This document shows, one piece after another, positions 26,301-41,300 of a DNA stretch of 64,000 nt; the stretch's first letter is position 1; the number at the start of each line of letters is the position of its first letter. The notes under the pieces were generated by a model, which saw only the letters and a list, made by a program, of their open reading frames with translations, did no database searches and was not told the DNA's origin. The position numbers and the translations under genes are program-made. Source of the DNA: Aricia agestis (taxonomy: Eukaryota > Arthropoda > Insecta > Lepidoptera > Lycaenidae); assembly GCF_905147365.1 (NCBI RefSeq), contig NC_056428.1:41025001-41089000 (forward strand), written 5' to 3'.

Positions 26301-29300
26301 TATAACCTAAATTAACCATATTTTATCCAAATTAACATAATTTCATTTCATATTAGATATCATTGTCCGTCATTAAAAGTTATCTGAAACTACAAGTCTG
26401 ACAAATAAAATAAATAGAAAATGGCACAAAAACTGCTTGGGAATTCGGTGTACATTATTCAAATCATTTCATGGAACATTTCAGCCATTTCATTAATCAG
26501 CAATCCAAATATTTATTACAGGCGATTAAGAGGTTAGTTCCAAATAATGGGATTTTTTAATAATTTTGAATGTAAAATAAAGTTAAGTAGCTTTAATTGA
26601 CCATAATTTAATCAGTTTCAAAGAAAGAAAATGGGTTCGGAACGTGTTTTTAAATAAACAAAAGAATCGCTGCGCTAAGCGAAGTCTGTCAAACTAAAGC
26701 GATAATTATATCAGTTTTTAAAAACACATTAATTTTCTCTGATGGATACCCAAAATTTTATATAATAGTCAATGCAGTTAAATAATACCAACTCACAGAA
26801 ACTAAGTAATCACGGTAGACCATTAAAACTTGAAAACCTACGAGAGAGCGTACTTTTAGATGTGTTTTTGAAAACCAATGGAATCCCTTCATTGACATGA
26901 CCTTGCCATGACATCGATCAGCGCGGCGATGCTCTTGGATCTTAAAAACACATCCCTCGCAACACATCTCTGGTAGCAACGCAGCCTAAGGTTGGCAACG
27001 CACTTAATACTATAACCTCTACTCATGTTGCAACTTGCGAGCGTCCAATATGCAGACCGAGCTTAGGTGCTTCCCATCAGGTGACTCGTTTGGCCCCTAA
27101 TTAAAAAAAGTCAGTGTTCTTCCGTCTTACCTATCAAGGTGAGCATGATGGAGCTGCTAACGTAGGCCAGCAATATGATGGCCAGGCTGAGCACGATGGC
27201 CAGAGGAATGGATCTCTTGGGGTTGTGGGCTTCCTCGCCCGTTGTCGCTATTATGTCGAAGCCGATGAACGCGTAGAAACAAGTTGCTGCACCGCTGAAT
27301 ACCTAGGAAAGAAATTTGTTTATAATATTGCAGTATAGCCACCAACCCGCGCGTTCGGGCGGACTACATACATAGATTTGGATAGATACCGCATGTGTAT
27401 GTACTTCGCGTGCCATATCGAGCTCCCAAACGTAGAGCAATGCTCGTCTTTCGAAAGTCTGTTCTTTAGTCTGCTATCGGAATCGAACGTCAATCGGAAT
27501 TTTAAAAATGCCTAAATGCCTAATTGTGCCGTATCGAGCTGTATAAATTCAAATAGAAACGTTGGTTTAGATAATGGACAAGTTTTTTTCCACCGGCACG
27601 TCACAGGGACGCATAAAAGTGCAGTCTTAAGAAAAGATATTTGCGATTATTCAGTAAGATATTTTTCCTTTCAAGGGTAAAGGAAAACAATCGCTAAGAA
27701 TGTATTTATAGACATCCGGCCCGGCGAACATCCTACGCGTTTCGTTGCAATAAATAAATACTCCAACAATAGCTTATTCTAGAATATACTTAGTAAAGTA
27801 AAGTTGTGTTGTTTGAAGTGCGCCGCTGAATATCGATGAGGAACTTGAAGGGTATTTTAATCATACGCGAAAGTGAATAAGGGTAAGTGAGTTACAAGTT
27901 AAAAAGGCCGAACATACCACAGTATAAGAACAGTATAACAAATATACCACGATTAGTTTTAATAAATATGTGTGTATACTTTTTCTTATTAGATACTTTA
28001 GATACTACTACTACTACTTGATATTTTGTAGGAAATTGAAAGTATCTACATTTCAAATTTTCTAGGCAGTACTTGTATTGCCATCTCTTTCACTCATATA
28101 AAAAACCAAGAAAAGCGTGGCCATACCTATAATTATTATGATCGCGTCTAGTCATCCACGGCCAACTCGATTCATGCAATATGTTAGAAGAATACAAAAG
28201 AACGCGAACAACACTCATCAAGACGCATTATGACGATTTAAAATCACCCGTCGTTACGCTACTCTTCCATGAACGAACAAACAAAAAAGCAATTTTACAA
28301 GCACGATACATTTTCAGTATACGAGATTTGATCAGCTCTATAAATATTTGAGTGGGCCTCATTTCCGTCCAAACCATTATGATTGGAAACACCAACGCCC
28401 CTTAATAATAAATGACGAGGAAAAGCAATAGAACGTGAGAACGTGAAATCACATCGCATCCCGAATTCCTCCTGTAGAGTGTGACGCAGGTTTCCACCTG
28501 AGAGTAAAGGGGCAAAAGAGAAACATACGAAAAATTTGGTAAAAAAATATAAAATGTTACGTAGGATAGAAAATATAGCAATGTTATTATTGGCACCTTA
28601 CTTACTTGACTTGTGTTTTAAAGTACTAGGAATGCGTTAAATTAAATAAATTACGACAACAATAATCGTATAGGCTCTCATTCTGTTTGTTTTAATAACC
28701 ATACCTGTACAGTATGTACAATGGCTGGGCTAGTGAATTACACACAGATTACTTTATAACTGAACACTACTGCTCTGGCGACGGCTGGTGAAGAAGTGAT
28801 CATCAGATCGAAGTCGAGCGACCACTCCAAGCACCCTTTACTACATAGCTGTAGGCGTCCATCTTTATCAATACACTACAATACCAATATTATAAACGTA
28901 AGAGTTTGTCTGTATGTTACCTCTTTACGCCCAAACCGTTGGACTAATTTTGCTGTTTGGTATGGAGATACTTTGAGTCCCGGCAAAGGACATAGGAACT
29001 TTTATCCCGGAAAAATGTACGGTTTCTGCACGAAAAACGAATTTTGGCGCAATAGAGTTGATAGTCAGCTACTTTTAGCACAGAAGGGAGAAGTACCTAA
29101 AGGTAGTTTTCCTAGTGGTTCCACACCGATGCACATAGTGAATGTTACTTCGATTGATGTTCACCATCTTAGATTTAATTTACTATGCTCATTGAGCTAT
29201 ACGAATTCTGCTACTATATTAGTTATAGTGTACTGAAATCACAATAATATTATAATATATAAGAGTGTAACAAAACTAAGTAACTATTGAGTTGTAGATG

Positions 29301-32300
29301 TAGTAAAAAGGTACAACCAGTGGTACCGCAGACGAACTTTTATAATAATAATAATTGGTTTGTTAGTCGACAGCTTAGTTGCCTGTCAGATTCTGCAGGA
29401 TTCAAATTAAATATAATGACAATTTAGAAATCAGATTTAATATCTATTTTTTGCCTACATTTCGAAAGGTAAGTACATAGTTAATTAGCATGGTAACTAA
29501 CACAAGTATTTACTAGTTAATATAATATTATAGTTGCGACAGTTTTAGCTCTTCATGCTCAAACCGCTGAACCGATTTTGCTGAAATTTGGTATACCTTC
29601 AGTCCCGGGAAAGGACATAGGATACGTTTTGTCCCGGAAAAATGTACGGTTCTCGCGCGATAAACTAATTTTGGCGCAATGGAAATGCGGGGATCATCTT
29701 GTATTCTTATAAATAAGTACTATATACATATTGTACTCGTATTTCACCTTTCATTGGAACACATTTCATCCATAAAAAACTGTGCTGTATTTTGTATTTT
29801 GTTAAATGTTATTCTGTTGGTGAATCAATAAATAAATAAATAAACAAATATCCTTCGTATAATCTTATTAAAGTATTTAAAAAGTATATCCACAGCCGAA
29901 CGCATAATCTCCTCCATTTTGGAAGTCAGTTAAACAAGCAAAACATGAGCTGTGTGTGTTCGTCGTTTGAGACAATATCTATTCGGAGAGGGTGGAATAA
30001 GCTATTTTTAAAATAACCATATTATATAATATAAAAAAATAAGCACTATGAATACATATTATGAATGCTTATGACTAGATAGCATTAAATTTTTCTAAGA
30101 GACGATAAAACATACATTTTTTATTTTCAACTTCGAACTTTTAAGTTGAAAATAACACGAACCGACTAAAAGCGGATCACTTCCACACAGTTATCTAGTA
30201 ACGAGATCCGCCTTTAGTAGATAAGATATTTCAGATATTTCAGTAAGGACTTTGTTCTAGATTATAGTACAAAGAATTGACGCAAGTTGATGATGTGAAT
30301 AAGTAACATTTTAAAACATCAGGGCAATTACTTACTAATTTTTCCCTTAAAATAATATGAACAAACCTTGAAAATATTTACCTACTCGATCATCTGGCTA
30401 TTCATAAACTCCATATTTTTTATTTCAAATAATTTTCCCGGTCCTAAAGCCTCAATTTAGGCAAAAAATTAATATTTTCAAATTGTTAGTTACCCGCTGG
30501 CGGATATAGTTACTAAATAACTAAATCTATTAACAATATCCGCCTCTAGTCAACGTAACATTCTATAGTTATGACTTCGCACTATATACAGTGTGTAACA
30601 AAAATAAGTGATAATACTTTAGGGTGTGTAACTCGTGACGCTCGGGCGCTTGCCCAAACAAAAGTGAAAAAGAATTTGGTCTTTCAGCGCTGCTAGTTTC
30701 ACAGTGAACTCTCTACAAGGAACACGTACACACCCTAAAGTATTATCACTTATTATTGTTACACCCTGTATAGTATCTACAATTCTACATAGAATAATTG
30801 TAATGACTTAATGTACTAATCCTACACCTGTTTTAATAAGTCTAATCTGTGTTAGGTCAGATAATACGGCTTCTGCGAACTGCAACTGGAGCCTAACAAT
30901 ATTAATTCGAGTGGGCGTGGGTTAATTGAGTTGGGATCTAGCTCTCTATTTGTGTACACCCTTATATGTTTGTTTTGCCGTTTATTGAGTTAGCTAGGTG
31001 TTAGGGCTAGCGACTAAGAGACATTGCATTATAGCATTGTATTAGGATTTCATTTCAAAGCGATTAGAAGCTATTTACGAATAGATGTCGCCCGCAACTC
31101 TGTCGCGCCAAAATTAGTTTTCCGGTATAAAAAGTGTCCTATGTCCTTTCCCGGGACTCAAAGTACCTACCATTATACCAAATTTTAGCAAAATTGGTTA
31201 AGCGATTGGGCGTGTAGAGATAACAGAAAGTCGGACTAGACTTTTGAAATAATAATATTGGTATAATATATTGGTATTGAAATGCTATAAATAGATAACA
31301 TTTTAGTTGGTTTTTTAGACTTTCTAGCTAAACTTTGCTGCAATGAAATGAACCGATAAATAATTTTAGTAGAGCTGTTTAAATGTTTAAATTCATCATA
31401 TTATTACTATTACATTAAATTAAACGCTAAAACGACAAGACTAGTATGGATAACCCGCAAAAGTAAGAATAGCTTTTGTCGAAGCAAAAAATACACATAG
31501 ATCACTGCACATCTGCCCGTCTAGTTTTCTGTTTTCATAACAGTAATATAACTCACATGTGGCCTATTCTCTAATAACCTTTTTGTGTCGCTTTTGTTAA
31601 AAAAAATTCCGACCAAGGCGTTTACATTTCATGTCTACTTTCGGTCCATCACGCTTGAGATTTTTATTTATTGCAGATATTATAGCAAGGAACAAGCTGT
31701 CCATCTAGTTAATAGTACTTAAGGTGTAGAATAAGTTCTAAGTGTTAACTAGGAACCTCTAAACCATCAAATAGACATTAAAAAGCTTTCAAAGGAGCTT
31801 TATATAGCAGGTGATACTATTAGCCCGACCTCGCTGTTCACAATTATTCACGTTATGTTGCACTATGCGCTACGGCGACTTAGATAACATCTTTCTTTCT
31901 TTCGTCATTTTATAAACCCTGGGGCTGAAGCCAAAGTCCCTTTCGATAAAAAGGATGACGAAATTCGTTATCAAAATGTATGCGGTTTGACATTAGTCTT
32001 CGCAAGCGAAATGACATTTAGCGATAACTTATGTCAAACCGCATACATTTTGATAACGAATATCGTCATCGTTTTTAGCGAAAGATACTTTGTCTAAGGG
32101 GGCATAACACCCTTAAAAGATTAGACTTTGAGGTTGTCTGGCAGTGGAAATAATCTGTCATAAGTGTCCGCCAGGTAAGAGACGAGATTTCTACAGTTAC
32201 TCCAAAGAAAACAGGTAAAAATTGAGCTTCATATTTTATCAAAAGTTAAGTAGAGCTTCGAAACTGGATCTCCTAAAGTAACCGCGACCGAAACTCCATA

Positions 32301-35300
32301 GTTGCTGGTCGTTCTTACCTCTATGGGGGTCACATTATAGAGAAGAACCCTCAGCTTTTATAAAATGACAAAAATACGGCCGACACTGGCTTTTGAGTCT
32401 TGGGCCATCAATATGAAAAAAAAATAACAACATTGTGTTTCGTTAAGTATTTATTAAAATTGTTGCTAGCCCCTGACTTAAACAGAAGAGAGTTACATAA
32501 TGATTTCTTAAGTTTACGCGAGTATCACTCATGATATTATTATTAGGTTGAAACACTTACGGATTTTGTCGTGGAGCACTTTTATTAATCCCGACGTTTC
32601 GGCTGCTTTACAGCGGCCGTGGTCACGGGTGGACTGAGGTGATAGGCGTCCAATTCATTGAAGTTCTTCAACTACCCAAAGATTCATTAATTTTTGTTTG
32701 CGTTCCTTGATACGGGTTTTGAGCCACAAGTACTGGCAGGCCATAGGAATTAAAGAACACCCTAATTTTAACCACGAATATAGTTGGGTGCTGCCATCTA
32801 GTTGGGATCCAGTGATAAACAAACTAAAGCACAAATCTAGGACACCTCGGCTTCAAGACACTGTAAGTTCGTTCTGCGTAGATCGTAACGCAAACAAAAA
32901 TTTATGAAACTTCGGGTAGTTGAAGAACTTCAATGAATTGGACTGCTTTACAGCGGCCGTGGTCACGGGTGGACTGAGGTGCAGTCCACCCGTGACCACG
33001 GCCGCTGTAAAGCAGCCGAAACGTCGGAATTAATAACAGTGCTCCGCGACAAAATCCGTAAGTGTTTCAACCTTATACTTAATATCAAAAGAGTTATAAT
33101 ATTAAGTTACAAATTACAACTTTGAGCACGGTGAAGATATTAAAATAACTTTATTGTGGTTCATGTCTGTCTCTATGTAGTACTTATCTTTTATTGTTAG
33201 TTTTCTTATAAAAAGCTACAGCTTCAGGAATACGGCTGAATTTTTAATTTTTGATGTAGACTTTTTTGTTGAAAGCTTAAGGGTCACGTGATCACGGGTG
33301 TTTAGCCATTCTTCGTCATAATTATATCGGAGGCTCAACTTAGTTATATTGATCTTAATTATATTGATGTATGTTATTAAAATACTAGTACTCCTAATAT
33401 AAACCTTCCTTGGCCTTCTACGAACATATTTTAAATACTAAAATAAGCCAAATTGGTTGCAGGGGACTAACAATTAAAATTAATTCATATTTTTATAGAT
33501 GGCTAGTCTAATTTATGCCTAAAATAATGCCATACTGCATACACCACCAGCTCAAAATACTTTTAATAACAATGTGGCCAACGTATCTATAGCTTAACAA
33601 GTCAGAATCCCGAGCACGGGGGATGTTTTACAGGAAAATTCCCGCCTTGCAAAAACAACAACTACCGGATATCGGATTTGCAATTTTACATTTTTATTTA
33701 CTCGGTTATGACGTTACTCCTAAATTTGCTGAGGGCGGCGTATCAGCTAATATACTAGCATTTTAACGTTTGCATTTCCTGTTTAAAATCTATACTTTAT
33801 GTTAGGTTAGGAGGGTAGGAGTAATTATTTTGACGTATATCTGTGTGTATGGATCTCTGTATCATATTATGTGTATAAGTAGCACGTATCGTTGATCCCG
33901 GAAGAATTTCCAACTGCTGGGGTTTCGCTAACTATAAGTACCTACAGATACAATATTTCGAATTTAGCCCTACCATAATATGGATGTCAGTCTGCCTGTT
34001 CTTTAGTCCCTACGTAGTGAAACATTATATTATAGTGCTAGAACTGATCGGATAAGCCGATAGTGATGTGATTAAGTGTCGCGAGCAACACGTATCGGCC
34101 ATTGGGAATTCAGGCGTTGATGGACGATGACAGACGGTGACGTATCGACACGGGGCAATGCAGCTATGCTGTAGTATTGATTTGACAGAGCCTAGTTGGA
34201 GATTCATAATGAGTTATGAGCTATGAGACATGAGTTTGGCAACAAGTTTTAGACAAATAGTGCCCCCAGATGAAAGTTAAATTAAAGTTTACCATTTACG
34301 ACGTATAAAAAAAACTACTTGCTAGATCTCGTTCAAACCAATTTTTGTTGGTAGTTTTTATAGTAATCTAAGTACATCATTTAAGTACATCATAATATAT
34401 TTTTTTCACTTGTCATACTCCTACTTTAGAAGTTAGAGGGGGGAGGACGCACATTTTACCACTTTGGAAGAGTCTCTCTCGCAAATTATTCAGGTTAGAA
34501 AAAAATGATATTAGAAACCTCAATATGAGTTTTATAGACCTATCCCTTATATTAATGAATGGTCTTCGCGCCGCGCGCATTATAATCTAAGACCTATCCA
34601 TAGATACCCCACTCGCATAAGTTAGATGAAAAATTTTTTTTTGTTTCAGTTGTACCTATGGGGACCCCTAAAATTTTTAATAATTTTTCCATTTTTGTAT
34701 CAAAATCTTAATGCAGTTCACAGACTACATCCTACTTAACAATTTTCAATAGTATAGCTGTTAGCTCTTATAGTTTCGGAGAAAAGTGGCTGTGACATAC
34801 GGGGACAAACAGACAGACAGACAGACATAACAAATCTATAAGGGTTCCGTTTTTGGCCGTTTAGCTATGGAACCCTAAAATGGTTAATCCGGACATGGAT
34901 GAAGGATTTTCAAATAAAAAACCTATTGTGTACGTAGTAGATACTCAATCGCATTGAGGGATTAAGGCAATGGACGCCAGGCTGCATAGCTCAACTAAAT
35001 AAGACTTTCAAACTAAACAAGGCACTATGTAAGCTTAGTGACCATTTTTTGCGTTTTGGGTTGCGTTTGAACGACAGTTACCGCAGTGAAAAGACTACAT
35101 AGAGTCATCACAATATAATGAGTAAATTGTTTCCATTAAAATATTATGATGGCTGAAGTCATTTTGCTGATTTTAGATCGTTACGACGCGTCTTGGGGCT
35201 GGTTAAAATAATATAGGAGTAGGTAGCGCGCATCGCTGATTTCGGGACCGAATCATCATTATAATAATAATTTAACAATATTAATAGTAAATATTAAAAT

Positions 35301-38300
35301 AATGAATCTAAACCTGAATAATGAACCTTAGTCGAACTGAGAGACTGAGAACATTTTTGACATCTAACTTCGCTAACGAAACTAGCAAATGCTTTTCGAC
35401 TGAAGCACTCTGTTTATTTTACTGACCCTTTAGATATTTTTTCCTTATCCTCTATTTATAGAATCGCCAATCAAAATATTATATGGAATTGACATAAGCG
35501 TTCGTTAATATGACATTCGATTCGTCTAATGTCAATTCCATACATTTTAATCGGTGATTCTATAAAAAGTGATAAATAATAGATCTCGACTACAGGATGA
35601 TCCATCTCCATAACACAGTCACCGACTACATAATACATACCCCGGCCCATCCGTTCGGCAGGAAGCCCTTATGCTGCGTCCAGTTCTTAGTGTCCACGTA
35701 AAAGACACCAGCGCCCATTATGAACACCCAGACGCTCATGTTGATGGAGTTGAGAATGTTGTTGAAGACCAGCGACTTCTTCACCCCGGCCAGGAGGACC
35801 AGCATCATCAAGATTGTGATGCCGAAGGCCACAAAGTCCAGGGGTTTACCTAAAAGAAAGGTCAATTAGGTTCGCCAAAAAAAAGGTTAATTTGTACTAC
35901 TATATTTTTGCATAGACAGTAGTAAAAATCTGAATTTTCCATAGATATCGTGTATAGCTGGCTTTCTATAAGATAATTTGATGTACAAAATATAATACTT
36001 TATTCTGGAAGCTGGGTACCGGTTAAGTTTCGGGCTGCATCTAATACACAATTAAATATTATGATATTAATATGTTTTAATTGAGTATTTATCTTAATTC
36101 CAATTTCCAACCGAATCAAAACAAGACATTTTCTAGTTAAGTCACAACAATCTAAGCTCCATATTGAAGAGCATTGGTAGATTTGAGTCGGGTCCCATAT
36201 TTTCATTCTGAAATCCTTCTTCAAAATAGGATCCCTCCTCTCAAAACTCACCACAAAAGTCCCCATGCTTACAAAATTGGACCCATTTTCCTCTAAACCT
36301 TCTTTTTCATTCTACAGAATAATGCTCTCCCTTAGAAAATGCTGAAAGCGTTCGTCGAAAGTTCAAATAACGGTTATTGTCATCAAAATCGAAATTAACA
36401 GACGGTCTCGAATCCCTGAACGGCCTATAATGAGGACCGGAATCCTCATTATAGGCCGTTCAGGGTTATTTTACCTCCGAGTGAGGTTAAAAGTGATCCT
36501 TCTATCATACTTTCCAGTTTATACTAATCGAAAGTGCACCATTCTGCAATCATAGTAAAAGCTATAAGGCTTTATATTGGTTCACTCCAAATCTGTACCT
36601 TCGTAAAAACCTGTGCAGCACTTTCTGCGCCCTATGGTGACACATAAATTCACTCTTAACTCTTTCTATTGTATGTATTGGACTGCTGAAATGTATCACG
36701 TGGGCTCCGGCCTGACCGAGCATACCACCTCGCTCGGTCGGAAGATCTTCCTTTGCGGCAACACATATAATAATATTTTTCAACTTTAGAGATTCACGAT
36801 ATGGACTAAACAGATATAATATGAGATGTTAACAAAATATTTTTAATTTCCGAATAAGGGTCAATTCAGACGGCAACACGACGCGTAGCTATGCATTTCT
36901 AAATTTGTACTCGTACTGAATTGACGGATTTCAATTGCGCGAGAGTCGAGACGTCTTGCAAGTATGTCAAATTCATACAAACTTAGAAATGCATCAACGC
37001 GTCGCGTTGCGGTTTGATTTGACCCTAGGGTTGATTCAGACCACAATGTGACGCGTATATTATGCATTTCTAATTTTTTACTGAAATGACAGATTGGCAT
37101 GTCACCTTGCGCAATTAAAATCCATACAAATTTATGCCGCACCGCACCTCGCCTCGCCTCGTCACGTTGCGGTCTGAATTGACTCGGGTTGATTTAGACC
37201 GCAACGAGACGCGTACATGCATTTCTAAATTTTTATGGATTTGACAGATTCGCAAGACGTCTCACGCAATTGCATCTGTCAAATCCATACAAATTTATAC
37301 TGCGCTGCGCCTCGCCTCGCCTCGTCGCGTTGCAGTCTGAATTGACCCTTAGGCGTGTAGCACGAATAAAGGCTGTCACAGACAGAGCAGGTAATGTATA
37401 TTAATGTACATTACATCCCGGGATGTATATCTTTACATAATATTAATGTATCACATTTGTATTATATCTTTCCCTACATTTCAATGGTAGCCGCCCCGCT
37501 TGACGCACATTTCAGCTGCTAAAGTGTTATACAGGCTGTTCTTATTTTTAATGTTGTAATACTATGGCCTTTCGAGTTACTTGCTATTAGATTCACTAGA
37601 TAGTTCATCAGAAGATGATTCGGATTGTAATTTTGATGCGCGTGTGAGATATTATCCGTTTTTGAACATATTTATGAATATAAATGGCTATTATTTCAAT
37701 AATAGTCTTAAAATAAATAATTATTTATGGTAACAATGGTCCTTATTTAATAAATTAATGATATTTGGACGACAAATATAATATTATAACATTTTATCTT
37801 TCAACAGACAATATTGTTATGTTTTCCGGTTATGATACTTTTGTTACAAAAAGTAAATGATTTAATTAAAAATCTAATAATTGAATACTTTATTTATGAT
37901 GATTTTCAGGATAATTGTATTCTATGAATCATTGTGTTTATGATATTAGATACAAAGCCTGGTAGTCAGACGTGGGGCAGAGTGACACGTCATTGGGGTT
38001 GCATATAAAGCGGGTTGTTTGATGGAGGGGGCTCACTCTCTCTCTTGCCGTAAGCCTTGTCACTCTGCCTCCTGTCAATGTGAATTGGCTCTGAGTACTT
38101 CGAACAAAGATCGTTATAAGTTAAGTATTTAAAGTATTTTATTGGTTTAAACGCTTCTAGGCCTTTTGGCTAAAATCAAAGTGTTAATATCTGTTCTTTT
38201 CAGCTTAATAATTGGTTTTTCAGAAAAGTTGTTTCGATTGCTTATGAAAATGAGGAAAAGCTAAGTGAATTGTACTTGTAAAGTTTTAAAGTGTTTGTAT

Positions 38301-41300
38301 TGTATTTACTAGTGTAATAAATCATGTCTTATTACTGGTGTTTATGATTTATACAATACTTTTATTTTGAAGCCCTAAGCCATTTCTGACACGCGCATTG
38401 TTATATATTGTGCCAAAAACAGAACGATGTGGATTGAAGATATTTGATTGAAAATATAGGTTCTGGGGAACAGACTGCCTGCAGTACCTGCTGTGAAGTG
38501 CTGTGCTAAGGTGGCAAGTGGCAACACTGTGTGTCTATCATACACATATAATATAATCACAGAAATTTTTGAACACTCTATGAAGAGAAGAGATGTATCG
38601 TAATATACAGAAATATATTGAGATGTATTTAGATGTAATCAAAATATAAATGTATATTTTCATATAGCTCGGTACCTTAAGATACGAAGATGTAAAAATA
38701 TACATTATAGCTGCTGTGTGTAGTCTCCTGACGATTTCTATAGAAAGATGTATTGAGATGTATCGAGATGTATCGTGCTATAATATACATTTTTACATTA
38801 CCTGCTCTGTGTGTGACAAGCTTAACGTCACGTAGAGCGAGTAATTCCTTTCCACAAATAATAATATGTTGTACCTACAAAATATAACGAGCTATTAATT
38901 GCCAGGGCTGCCATATACACTATAATATTATTATATTATATCAATTCATATAAATTTAAAATTGCTGATACATCAATAAATATTATAGTTACCGTATACG
39001 GAATGTAAATTACTAGAAGTCAGAAAAGTAGTTATCGAAGATTGAACTACAACTCGACAACGCAAACAAAATTTTTCACACTCGAATTAGAATATATATA
39101 AGGTCATAATTTTTGCTAAGCACGTACTACATACAACTTGTACTTAAGGCTGCTCCCTCCCTAAAATTAGCAGGTCGATATCTGTCAGTACGATATTGAC
39201 GTAAAAGACATTAAAATAACATTCATATCAGCGCGCCTTGTACTGTGGCTTTTACGACGCTCGCCGCGTCCTTAATAGGGCTAAATAGGAGAAAATTATA
39301 CTTTTCACATGGACGTGACTCTTCGATTAAACATTCCTCGTGAGAATTGTTATATAGTGTAACTGACAATGTATTAAATATACAATTTTCAGTGCTCTGA
39401 GCCAACAGGTTACGAAGTAAGTAAATAGAACATTTGCAGAAAAAATTATGATTACGGTACATTTTTTTTTGAAAACCTATTGTGTTTGGAAACAATCCTC
39501 GTGAGCAATTGAAGATTAAAGACCAGTCTACAATATAATATACTTTTTTCGGTATTGTGCTTTGAGTTCTACCAGACTTTATAGAGGTTGAACTTAGTCG
39601 AAATTGCCAGGTAGCGCCTTAGAAAACCTCACGACCAACAAACATTTTTTTAATAGATTAGAGAGATTAGAATTTAATAGAATATAGAGTTACCTTTAAT
39701 CATGCATCCTTATTAGTTATTTTACATTCATTATAGTAGAGTTCTATGGACGTTTCATTCTCTAGCGTTTTATTTGCAAGCTAAGTATTTCAATCTTATA
39801 TGCATATTACCTTGACTGCAAACTAAGTCTTATTAAGTCGCTAGGATCTTTCATTAGTGTGCTGTATAATATAATTATTAGTAAATAATTATATTATTAT
39901 ACAGCACAATATAAGACGGTTATATAACAAGTGCAGCATGCCGCCAACATTAATTCGTTTAAATTACGTCATACTTTCCTAAGATAACATTATTTTGTTA
40001 CATACTGTGCTTGGTGTATTTTATTCTATAAACCTTTATAATTTATAATACTTATATTATGATATTTTTCTTGGTATATTAAAATAAATTGTCATGTTGC
40101 TAGAGATGGAGGTTTGGTGTCCTAAAATGCACTGTATACCGTAGTCCGTATACGTCATTTAAGTTCTAACACCGCGTAACAATTCAGACCGCAACGCGAC
40201 GCGTAGATGCATTTCTATTTTTGTATGGATTTGACAGATTTCAATTGCGTCAGACGTCTTGCGAATCTGTCAAATCCATACTAATTTAGAAATGCATCTA
40301 CGCGTCGCGTTGCGGTCTGAATCAACCCTAAGGGTCAATTCAGACTGCAACGCGACGAGGCGAGGCGAAGCGCGGCGCCGCATAAATTTGTTTGGATTTA
40401 ACAGATTTCAATTGAGTGCAGAGAGAGACGTCTTGCGAATCTGTCAAATCCATATAAATTTACATCATCCACGCGTCGCGTTGCGGTCTGAATCAACCCA
40501 TAGTCTTTTTTTGGCTGTTTTGAAATTTTATGTCATTCGATAGAAAATCGGAAAACGCATCGTTTCAGCCAATCAGTTTTCAAATAAGAAAATAATATTA
40601 AACCTGCTTTAGATCTGGTACACATTAGGCGTTTTGAAGCGCGCGATTTGCCAACGCGCGTTTCGTGAACCCCGGATAGCAAAAAGCGCGCTTCAAAACG
40701 CCCAATGTGTACCGGGCCTTAGTATGGTATCTATACATGAATTACGCGGTGTTAGATCTTAAAGGACGTATACGGTATACTTAGTTTGAACACAAGTCTC
40801 AGACAAAATGATGTCTAATAACTGACTAACTTATTCGGAAGTTGTGATCTCAATATAAACAAAGACAAAAATTATTCATCAGGCGATTGTGAAGGGACCT
40901 TAACAAGGGTCATTCAATATAATTTTAGGCGATTTACTCAATGGAAAAAGTTTTGTGGGTCACAGATGTGGGCACAGTTGAGCAGAAATAGAATCGATCT
41001 AACTTTAAAATAGGAGCTGAATATATTTTAAGGTACGCGCACATTGGGTAGCACATCGGGGCTGGCATTTCTCATACAAATTTTATTATCGCACGCGATC
41101 ATAAAACTTGCGCTGCGCTTGTCACAATGTGCGCTTGTCAAAATTGTGATCAAAAATTTCTAATATAGGGTTTGAGCATAATAGATTCTTTATCGTGTCA
41201 AAAGATTTTTGGCATTCATTAGACCAAATAAATTTTTGGCCTTTCCTTAGCAATTGATGTAAAGGGTCCAATATTATCGCCTTTTTCGGAATGTATTCAT

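Noticed and set aside
27114..27345. Open frames over CAT exon E in the wrong frame or strand
   Set aside because: The true frame crosses splice sites and gives the TGEE-NP signature.
28796..29236. 146-residue frame on the plus strand
   Set aside because: Lies in a GTCT-type repeat whose other copies do not keep the frame.
38151..38212. Functional U2 snRNA gene
   Set aside because: Only the first 60 bases match, the branch-site pairing motif is altered, and the Sm site and 3' stems are absent.
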